Positions 9,973-18,550 of a stretch of 64,000 nucleotides of DNA are shown here, piece by piece. The position numbers and the translations under genes were made by a program. Position 1 is the first letter of the stretch; each line of letters starts with the position of its first letter. The notes below the pieces were generated by a model. It had not been told where the DNA came from and made no database searches. It saw nothing but the letters and a program-made list of their open reading frames with translations. The DNA is taken from positions 6,293,765-6,357,764 of the forward strand of contig CM077150.1 of NCBI GenBank assembly GCA_039583875.1. Reading direction: 5' to 3'. Source of the DNA: Platanthera guangdongensis (Eukaryota; Streptophyta; Magnoliopsida; Asparagales; Orchidaceae).

Positions 9973-10382
9973 TTAAGCAACAAAAAAATTCAAATATTAT
10001 GGACTACTTTTTGGTTTTGACTGAGAATAGGTGTTATAATGGCCTAGGTCTTGCATCCCGAAAATATTCTAGTCTCCTCTCCTCCTTGTTCTCTAGAATG
10101 GTTTGTGTAAAGTGAATAGTGTCTGCACTTGTCGGCAATGTAGGCGGTCGTGTAGCACACCGTGCAGGAAGGGCGGTGCGTGTGCATTCCGTGTCGGAAG
10201 GTGACCCGTAGGAGTGCGCAGCTTGTGTAGTGCACTAGTGATGTGTTGAAATTTCCGATCGCGGAAGGGCAATCTCCAGGAACAACTAAATACAGAGTCA
10301 CAAGTAAATATGTACTTGACACAATTTTATTAGCATAATAAAATTAGTAAGCACCCAAATTAAAAGATACAAATCCGAAAAT
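9973..10382. other. Unassigned sequence between two LTR elements
   Basis: No coding or repeat signature recognised. It joins logically to 12131 onward once the minimal LTR element is removed, so it is probably older host DNA. Confidence 0.4.
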
Positions 10383-10387
10383 ATACT

Positions 10388-11193
10388 TGTTGAACCCGGA
10401 AACCGCGGTTCAATGAGGAGTTCGGACCTGAGAGTAGTTCGCCTTTACTTCCCTCAAGTCAATGCCTCAACTGTGGACTTAGAGTTCAGAAACCTTCCCA
10501 CCAGAACAACCTCAAACAGACCCTGAGTCGCAACGAGCAGGTCCCGCCACACAACCAAAAGATCTTAGATTGCTGCCCCACTCAAACCAAAGCTGGACGG
10601 AGCACCTTTGGAGAGCCAAGAGAGCTTTTGACCACCCACCCGGAAACCACAATGAGTGATGAGCTGAAGTTCCTACCAACCAATGCTAGCCAGGGGAGCG
10701 GAAAACTCAGCCAAAGGTCCTCTCCAAAGGTGTCATTGAGGGCCTATTTATAGTTCTTTGAGGATGGTCTGCCAATAACGAGATCCCGCCTTTTGGTAAC
10801 TGTTAAATACAGCCCAAAGTGGTGTACCAACAACGTAACTCTGTTGTTTGGAGAGACTAATGACAGACCAGAATCGAATTATAGACAAACAAAAAAGGAA
10901 AAGAATAACCTCTAATGGCGAGTCGACGCACTTTGGCCTATTCGCCTTGGCGGCGAGTGCCCGATGGTACTAGGCATTCTCCACGCGCACAGCCGGCGAG
11001 CACCTGATGATGTTGGGCACTCGTCATCTTGCCTCTCCCCAATGGGCGACACTTCGACTCACCGACTCTGCTCGCTTACCACCATGTTGGGTAAACAATG
11101 ATCGCGCGGTTAAACTGTGTGCTTGCTCCTTGTCCTCTGGCTAGCTGGACCCAGTCGACAGCCTGCGAGATCTGGGCGATACGAGGTTGTACA
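10388..11193 (-). repeat. 3' LTR of minimal element
   Basis: Starts TGTTGAACCC on the plus strand and ends ...GAGGTTGTACA. Contains the minus-strand TATA-like aaactataaatag near 10750 and the CTCGCC-rich U3 block near 10920-11060 shared with other family-1 LTRs. Confidence 0.8.
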
Positions 11194-11277
11194 CTATCCC
11201 CACTCTTTGCGAGATCTGTCCCAGACTCGCGTGAGATTTTCCTTATGAGTTACGGGTCCACGCTTACCGCACCAAAG

Positions 11278-12125
11278 TGTTGAACCCAGAAATCACTGTT
11301 CAACGAGAAGTTCGGACCTGGGGGTAGCTCGCATTTACTTCCCTCAAGCTAATGCCTCAATTGTGGACTAAGAGTTCAGAAACCTTCCCACCAGAACAAC
11401 CTCAAACAGACCCTGAGTCGCAACGAGGAGGTCCCTCCATACACCCGAAAGATCTTAAATTGCTTCCCCTCCCAAACTAAAGCTGGACGGAGCACTTTTG
11501 GAGAGCAAATGGAGCTTCCGATTACCCACCCGAAAACCACGATGAGTGATGAGCTGAAACTCCTGCCAATCAAAGCTAGGCAGGGGAGAGGAAAATTCAG
11601 ACAGAGGTCCTCTCCAAAGGTGCCCTTGGGGGTTTATTTATAGTTTTCTGGGGATGAGTTTTTTGGGGAGTCTTTCTTTTGACACGAGCAAAAAGAAAAG
11701 GCGAGCGGAGCGAGGTCTACCAATAGCGAGATCCCGCCTTTTGGTAACTGTTAAATGCATCCCAAAGTGATTTGCCAACAACGTAACTTCGTTGTTTGAA
11801 GGGGATAATGTTAGACCAGAATCGAATTATAGACAAACAAAAAATGAGAAAGAATAACCTTTAACGGCGAGTCGACACACTTCGGTCCACTCGCCTTGGT
11901 CGCGAGTGCCCGATGATACTGGGCATTCACCACTCTCCTAGCCGACGAACACCTGATGAGGCTGGGCAGTCGTCATCTTGCCTCTCGCCCATGGGCGAGA
12001 CTTCGACTCGCCGACTCTGCTCGCTTACCACCATGCTGGGTAAACAACGATCGCGCTGTGAAACTGCGTGCTTGCTCCTTTTCTTAGGGCTAGCTGGACC
12101 CACTCGACAAATACGGGATTTTACG
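11278..12125 (-). repeat. 5' LTR of minimal element
   Basis: Direct repeat of 10388-11193 with many substitutions, an extra stretch near 11650-11710, and a degraded outer end (attttacg in place of gttgtaca). The divergence implies an old insertion. Confidence 0.8.
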
Positions 12126-12192
12126 ATACTGCAGAAGAACTCGGAGTACGAAAATCCGCAAGAGAAATATAAAGTTGACTGCAATCCGTAAA

Positions 12193-12361
12193 ATGGACCC
12201 ACAAGATTCATACCAGAATGAACCTTCATCGTCGTCAGACAACCAACCACCACCACCACCACCACCGCCACCGAAAAGAGATCAAAGTCAGAACTTGACC
12301 TTGTTGCGAACGCGCAACTCGCCAACGTCACCATTTGAGGAAAAGTATTCATTGGCGGCCG
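12193..12361 (+). other. Possible first exon of an unknown gene
   Basis: An ATG at 12193 opens a short frame encoding MDPQDSYQNEPSSSSDNQ, a run of nine prolines, then KRDQSQNLTLLRTRNSPTSP. It closes beside a good plant splice donor (CCG then GTAGGT at 12362). No downstream exon was recognised, and the family-2 insertion begins 1.25 kb further on. I do not recognise the product. It may be chance. Confidence 0.25.
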
Positions 12362-12972
12362 GTAGGTGAGAAATGTGAATCATGTGAGTTTGGAATATCA
12401 AACCAACTCAACATGTGGTTGGTGCAACAGTGCGCGGGGAGCAGACGAGCCGCTCACGAGGCATAATAGGGGAAGCACATCACACATGCACATTGAGTAT
12501 GTTCTCATGCGATGTGCACCACCGAGGACTATGACGGACTGATTTCGCGATGTATCTTTTGCATTGCCTGCACAACCTGCATTTCTCGCGGTGGGCCGTT
12601 GTGTGTAGATGATGATCTCTTACGCAAGTGGTCGTCAGTGCGTGCAATGGGTTGTATCTGTTTGAATTGTGCCGCGCATTTCCTTTGTTCATGGACTTCA
12701 AAAGTTGCTTGTCTTCTTGAGTTCTTGTGCTGATTCTTGGTGAAATGGACAGATTGCCCCACACTAATGGCCTTGTTTTCCTTCCATGATTCAAAAGTGA
12801 TAGTCTAATTATGACATCTCACACTGAGGCATACCTTGGCCTAGTTTCAAAGGTGCAAAATCCCAGTCATAAGATCACATCTCACAAAGCAAATGAAAAA
12901 TACAAATGAAAAAACTACACTAAAGCCATGGTACAAGTTGAAGGGATGAAGAACTAAATTTCACCTTGTTAA

Positions 12973-13128
12973 GGCTCTGTTTTGCATAGCGGTAGCGCCG
13001 TAGCGGTGGTTATGAACTGCTTTTATGTTCAAAACTTGCTTCATTTTCTTGGTGGCGGTCGCAACCGTTGTGACGATGGTCTTTTTGTCCAAACTCACCG
13101 GACCAAAAACGCGGTGCCAAATGGAGCC
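12973..13128. mobile_element. Small MITE-like element
   Basis: The left end GGCTCTGTTTTGCATAGCGG and the reverse complement of the right end, GGCTCCATTTGGCACCGCG, form imperfect inverted termini of the Tourist/PIF style. A clear target duplication is not seen, so the call is tentative. Confidence 0.4.
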
Positions 13129-13341
13129 CGTGCTTCAATTTCTTCAGAAAGTCTAACTCTATAAACTGGAATGTAGATTTGTTTAAGTTAAGGTATTGAT
13201 GTCATGCTTTCTTTATGTTTACTAACTCTGTAATAAACAATACATGACTCAGGAAATAGTAACAGACTGTTGATCAGATTCAAACATAGAAACTAGGGGG
13301 AATGGCCTAGCTAGGTGCAAAGATCTTCTTACAAATTTTAC

Positions 13342-13486
13342 AATTCCTGAAGCTCACTGTCCTCTAACATGCTCATCCTAACAACACCTCTTTTTCGGCT
13401 AATTATGGAGGCATTCATGATGAGTACGCCGATCTCAAAACGACGGCTAAGGCGCTCGGGTAGCTCATACATCATGTGCGACTCGA
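13342..13486 (-). other. Exon-like minus-strand stretch, unidentified
   Basis: Minus-strand translation gives an uninterrupted stretch including TFESHMMYELPERLSRRFE, GVLIMNASIISRKRG and MLEDSELQEL before a stop. It looks protein-like, but no family was recognised and no splice sites were confirmed. It may be a relic of the gene disrupted by the neighbouring insertions. Confidence 0.25.
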
Positions 13487-13615
13487 AGGTCCAATCAATA
13501 GTATTCATATATATTATTATGGTTCAATCATGGCTTCAGTTCAACATCCAGTGCGGTTCTTAAGTACTCATATTTATTTAACACACAAAGAGTATACATA
13601 CATATGTATGTATGT

Positions 13616-14646
13616 TGTTGGAGGTCACCCGGTTTTTTCCCGGTCCGGAGAATCAGACCATCTTAGTTCAGAATTGGACCGAGCGTGCAAACAGTCAAAG
13701 AAAAACAGTAATAAATGACAAAAGAGTTTTTGACGTGGAAAATTCAGAAAGGGTGAAAAACCACGTGACCGGATCTGTGTCGGGTCAAAATCCACTATTT
13801 CATTGGAGATTACAAGAGTTTGAGATGATTCTCCGGAGGGTGACAGAGCATATCTCTGTTACAAGTACAAAGTACGAAAACTATAAAAAAAAACTAAGTC
13901 ATCGGAGGCTCGATGGAAGCGCTCTGACTGAGAAAATTGCTAAGTTCACGGAACATCGATGGAAGCGTTCTGACTGGGAAAAGTCCCTAAGTCCACGAAG
14001 ACTCGATGAAATCACTCCTTCTGAAGCAAAGCCTTGGTGGGAGCGCTCCCGCGGAGAAAAACGTCATGCCTTGGAAACTTGACGAAGCCTTTTCGCTAAT
14101 AGGGGAGTGTGACAAATTCCCGAGCGAAGGATCGGTTTAAGTCCACGAGCTCACCGGAAAACCTAAGAGCTCTTTATAACTTCTGGAGTTGTTTGTCTTT
14201 AAATAAAGGTATGAGGGTCTTTTTATAGTTTTCTGGAAGGTCGCGTCGGTAATTGTGTCGGGGCAAGATTTGTGCTGGCGAATGTCGTCGCTCTGTTTCG
14301 GTTACCTAGATCACCAAATTTAGCGAAATGACGAAAGTGACCCCGGGCGGTCCGAGCAGTCTGGGCAGGTTGCCCAACGACAATGACAACCGATGATGGT
14401 CAGAGGTGGCAGATGGCTACACGTGCGAGCACGGGGGCTGGCCGCTCCGCGCGTGGGTGCGCCATCGTTATGCGCGTGCCGCTTGTGCATGTGCGTGTTT
14501 GGTTTTGCCCTCTTCTCGAATGTTTTCGGGCCTTAGGGGTGAGCGCAGCTTTCTGCGCACGGCTTGTCCGGTTGGGTTGACTTGCCCCGTGTCCTCGATC
14601 AGGATCTCTCCGGTTGGATTCCAAAAATTAAAGGGGAACCCCATCA
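13616..14646 (-). repeat. 3' LTR of family-2 copy 2
   Basis: Plus-strand ends TGTTGGAGGTCACCC and ...GGAACCCCATCA. The body matches the split 5' LTR (ggagaatcagacc, gtcaaagaaaaa, accggatctgtg and the ctcgatggaagcgctc repeats). The neighbouring 14647-14660 is purine-rich on the minus strand (tttggggaatt), as a polypurine tract should be. Confidence 0.8.
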
Positions 14647-15575
14647 AATTCCCCAAATTTTTGTGGGTCGTGAACCACATAGCGACGAGCTCAAAAATTT
14701 CTAAGTTTGACCACCTTGCCTTGGGGTTGATCACTCACACATCGCCCTTGTTCGTTCTGCGGTACTGGCGGCGTGTTGTAGGAGATGTCCTCCTTTGTTC
14801 TTCGTGCGTTGCGCTGATGCGCAAGCATGTTACTTTTTGTGTTCCCCTTGCATGAGGGTGCAAGCATGACACTGTGTGATTACTTGTGTGGTTGCCACAA
14901 AAGATTAGCGCTGATGGCAGATTCTTGGACGTTGCGTGGAGGGACGTTTTGCCCCCTTGTCTTGGTGTTGCAGATTGACTTGCGGGTCCATTTCCACCAG
15001 ATGATTCAGAAGGACTCTGTGTCCATTCTCGTGCGAAGGCACAAAAAGACTCGATGCTTTTATCAAAAGCTAGAGAAGTGCCTTCCAAGGCGGAGGATGC
15101 TGATGACATATATGCTTTAATGTGTCAGAATGTTGCAAGCTCTCCAATTGTAAAGGATGGAGAGTCATAGGGCCTTGGAGCTGAGCGATGAGGAAGCTCT
15201 GGGATGATGGTTACGAGGGTCAGGGCATCATAAGCGCGCCATTGCGCTTTGCACTTGGCGAGGGGTTTTGCGCAGTTCAAAGGATGCGGGGGTGTCCTGT
15301 CCTCTGAATAGGTGATGTTTCAAAAGGTGGTGTTGATGTTGACGTCGAGAGATTACTTGATTGTATCCGCGTCGCATGGACTCTTTGTCTCTCTTGTTAG
15401 AGCCTTGGACGTCCTATTGATTCAGGAGCGCTTTACCTTTTGTTCCCCCCTTGCTTGGATGTGTGTATATGATGCGGCGCGTCGATTTGACGATTGACAT
15501 TGGGCGCGAACGCTTGAGTGGATGACGGAGCGCAGTGTAATGGGGTGTTTGCCCCCTTTTTCTGGATGGTGCCCG
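14647..15575 (-). other. 3' non-coding body of family-2 copy 2
   Basis: No frame with recognisable domains. Loosely repeated words such as gttttgcccccttg and ttgttccccccttg recur near 14835, 14950, 15440 and 15550, suggesting decayed tandem repeats. It is continued by 23806 onward once Copia-1 is removed. Confidence 0.45.
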
Positions 15576-16732
15576 TGTTGGAGTTATCATGATGATCTGG
15601 AAGTGATCAAACATGTAATCTCACTGCCAACGCGATATGAGCCTGCAGGGTCGCACATAAGAGATGTGGAGAAGTTGGACGATTGACTGTGTTGGTAAAG
15701 GTTGCCAATCACCGACCTGAATGGGGTCATGGGCAAAGTGTTGCCTTAAAGGATCGTCGGGTTGGGCAAATGTTGCCTAGGAGGGCTGGTTAGGATTGTC
15801 GTCCGAGGGTCGATGACATTCGTCGAGAGTTGTCTTCTGATTCCCGCCGATCGGCGAGAATCATCTCTGATTCTCGCCGATCGACGAGAATCGTCGAGAA
15901 TCAATATGTTGATTCTCGACGATCGACGACTTCGACATGTATCGTCGACCGCGGCTCGACGATCGACGGGTTCGACGAGTATCGTCGAGCGCGGCTCGAC
16001 GATCGGCGAGAATCGTCGAGTATTGTACTCTGATTCTCGCCGATCCTTGGTGATACTTGTCGACTGATTCTCGCCGAACCTGCTCAGTGATTCTCGCCGA
16101 TTGTCGCCGATTCTCACCGATTGATACTCGCCGATTCTGAACCCTATTTTCGGGTGGTCTGCGGATAGCGATTTTCCTAAGTCTTTTATGCCTTCGGTAT
16201 AAAAGGGACACTTAGGGTTTTATCGGTATAGAAGCTTTGAGCTCGCGATTTTCTCCTGTAGCAGATCGAAACCCGCGACGGAAAGAGTTCCGCTCGTTCG
16301 CTCCGCAGATCCCGATCCCGCCGCCGGAAGAGTTCCGCCGCCGTGTTCGCTCCGTCGACCACCTCTTCTCCGGCGACTGTCGCTGGTGCTGCAATCCCTG
16401 GCGCGGACCTAGCAGTCCGTGGGAAAGCAAAGGTGCGGTCTTCTCCTTCCCGATAATCCGTGCGACGGATAGATCGGCGTTCTCCCGCTCGTGTGGACTT
16501 CTGCAGAAACGTGGACATTATTCCACGTAGAACTCGCCGCTAGCAGGAAGCAGAAATTTGGAGCATCTCCGTTGAGTTGTGACTCAACGCCACCGAGGTA
16601 ATTTTGTCCTAGTTTTACTAACTTCTTGATTCAACGTTCATGGCCCGATCTACATCTCTTTGGGTTTTTCTTGATGTTTTTCCTTCCGCTGCGTGCACAA
16701 CTGTTGTGTCATACTCATAGAGAAACCCAACA
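15576..16732 (+). repeat. 5' LTR of Copia-1
   Basis: TGTTGGAGTT...AACCCAACA. U3 at 15841-16135 is a dense cluster of short inverted repeats on TCGNCGATCGNCGA and GATTCTCGNCGA. A TATA-like tataaaagg follows near 16198, so transcription likely starts near 16230. Confidence 0.95.
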
Positions 16733-16733
16733 G

Positions 16734-16745
16734 TGGTATCAAAGC
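16734..16745 (+). promoter_or_regulatory. Primer-binding site of Copia-1
   Basis: TGGTATCAAAGC lies one base after the LTR, one mismatch from the common Copia site TGGTATCAGAGC that pairs with the 3' end of initiator methionine tRNA. Confidence 0.9.
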
Positions 16746-17713
16746 GAGGTTGGGCCATGACTGTTGTTTTGGAAGTTGTGTTATTCCAGTGCGTGTAAAC
16801 CTAGGGATTTAGAAGTGTTCTAAATGTCTAGATTTAGTCTTGGCACCTCGCCAAGAACGACTGGAATTTCGGTGGAATTTCTAAGTGTTAGAAATTGTTG
16901 TCTCCTTAGCAGTAACCATCCCTCGATTTTGTTTTGGATTTTGAATCCAACATAGAGAGATGAGCTTGTCTACTGCTTTAAGTTGAGTTGTCTTTGCCTT
17001 TGTCCAATGCATGTAAATCTGAGGATTTGGAAGTTTCCGGATGTTCAGATTTAGCCCTTCCTTCTGTCAAATGTTGATGGTGTCAGAATGTGCACATAAG
17101 GGATGCATGTGGTTTTAGAAGAATTGTTTTTCTTTGGATGTGCATGTTGGTCAAATGTTGATCATGGTTAATTGTTAACCTATATTTGAAATCCCTTCAT
17201 CAAATATTAAGTATTCGGATGCCTTCCGATGGATGACACTCTTCCTGCCTCGATCTATGAAGTGTGGGCTTGCCAAAGCAAGGTGCATTAATCTATCTTG
17301 GTAAGGGTGCGAGCGGATAATTGTGATATCCCACTGTCGATATCGGGTCCAACTTAACTAGGTGACCTCAAAGGTTGAGTGCCTAGAGGCATAGGGTTGG
17401 CATGCATCATATGATGGATGCGAGTAAGGAGTTATTCACCAACCATACAAGAATTGCATGAGGATGCAATTGGCAAGCGTTGCCTACCTAAATAACCGCA
17501 TCGTGAGAGGAACGCCAAAGCGGACTCATTGTGTTGGTGAAATACGGATCTTGTCCACTAAGAGAGTAGCTCGCATGAACTCTCCGAATTGTTAGTGAGG
17601 GCTATCATTTCGAATAAAATAGTGGGAGTATTTTAATTGAAGTCCAAATTAAAATAAATTGTAATTGAAATTTAGGTACTGATTTTATTCTGCATAAATT
17701 CTTGTAGAATTCC
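16746..17713 (+). other. 5' untranslated leader of Copia-1
   Basis: Non-coding sequence of 968 bp between the primer site and gag ATG. The first half contains an imperfect repeated motif (cgtgtaaacctagggatttagaagtgttc near 16790 and a relative near 17010). No domain seen. Confidence 0.6.
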
Positions 17714-18547
17714 ATGGCAAGCGTTGCGCACTCCACGTTGTCTCTGAGAGCCATCCTTGAGAAGGATAAGCTCAGTGGGACAAATTACATGGACTGGTAT
17801 AGGAACCTGAGAATTGTTCTCAGGCAAGAGCGAAAGCTCTATGTCTTGGAAGAAGAAGCCCCCGAGGTGCCGACCGGGAACTCTTCCCGTGCTGAAAAAG
17901 ATACTTATAAGAAGTATACTGACGACGCTTTAGACGTCGAATGCCTTATGCTTGCCACCATGAACTCTGAGCTTCAGAAGCAATATGAGAACATGGGGTG
18001 CAAGGAGATTGACGAGCATCTCAAGAAAATGTTTCAAGGACAGACTCGTCAAGAGAGGTTCGACATCACGAAAGCATTGTTTCAGTGCAAGATGGGAGTT
18101 CGAGACTCAGTAGGGACTCACGTACTCAAGATGATTGGGTATATAGAGAACCTTGAAAGGCTGGGTTTTCCTCTTGGTCAAGAGTTGGCCACGGATCTGA
18201 TCCTGCAATCGTTGCCGGACAGTTATGAGCAGTTTGTCTTGAACTACAACATGAATGAGATAGACAAGACACTGCCCGAACTCCTAGGCATGTTAAGAAC
18301 TGCCGAAATCAATATGAAGAAGGCCAAGCCTGCCAGCCCCATACTGATGGTGCATAAGGGCAAGGGCAAAGCCAAGGGCTCCAAGAAGACGAAGGTGGGA
18401 CCTAAGTCATATCTTGAGCCCAAGTCTTCTGCACTGATGAAAAAGAAAAGCACGGTGAAGGAAGGGAAATGCCACCACTGTGGCAAGGCTGGTCATTGGA
18501 GGAGGAACTGTCCTTCGTACATTGAGGGTCTGCAGAAATTGAAGTGA
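17714..18547 (+). CDS. gag: Copia-1 Gag, 277 aa
   Basis: Capsid/nucleocapsid protein. Residues about 15-190 are a Copia Gag domain of the UBN2/Retrotran_gag type (KLSGTNYMDWYRNLRIVLRQ; LATMNSELQKQYENM; LGFPLGQELATDLILQSLPD). A lysine-rich linker leads to a CCHC knuckle, CHHCGKAGHWRRNC, near residue 254. ATG at 17714 has good context and is preceded by AT-rich leader. The frame ends in TGA at 18545-18547, but pol follows in the same frame three bases later; relatives of this family usually have one continuous Gag-Pol frame here, so the stop is probably a mutation or, less likely, a readthrough site. Confidence 0.9.
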   Translation: MASVAHSTLSLRAILEKDKLSGTNYMDWYRNLRIVLRQERKLYVLEEEAPEVPTGNSSRAEKDTYKKYTDDALDVECLMLATMNSELQKQYENMGCKEIDEHLKKMFQGQTRQERFDITKALFQCKMGVRDSVGTHVLKMIGYIENLERLGFPLGQELATDLILQSLPDSYEQFVLNYNMNEIDKTLPELLGMLRTAEINMKKAKPASPILMVHKGKGKAKGSKKTKVGPKSYLEPKSSALMKKKSTVKEGKCHHCGKAGHWRRNCPSYIEGLQKLK

Positions 18548-18550
18548 GGT

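Larger units (their letters stand above)
10388..12125 (-). mobile_element. Minimal LTR-84 bp-LTR element, TSD ATACT
   Basis: Two direct LTRs (10388-11193 and 11278-12125) begin TGTTGAACCC; the outer ends correspond to TGTACAACC, with the right one decayed. Flanking 5-mers are identical: ATACT at 10383-10387 and 12126-12130. Only 84 bp separate the LTRs. On the minus strand this holds a primer-binding site (TGGTGCGGTAAGCG, 11274-11261) at one end and a polypurine tract (AAAGAGTGGGGATAG, 11208-11194) at the other. It is related to the family-1 gypsy LTRs and has no coding capacity. Confidence 0.85.
12131..13610. other. Mostly unassigned host-like DNA
   Basis: Lies between the minimal element and family-2 copy 2. 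It holds a possible first exon (12193-12361), a small MITE-like repeat (12973-13128) and a short exon-like minus-strand stretch (about 13342-13486). Nothing else was recognised; composition is ordinary. Confidence 0.4.

Noticed and set aside
15746..16211. Arg/Ser-rich frames in the Copia LTRs (also 22814-23279)
   Set aside because: Produced by the TCGNCGA inverted-repeat cluster, not by a gene.
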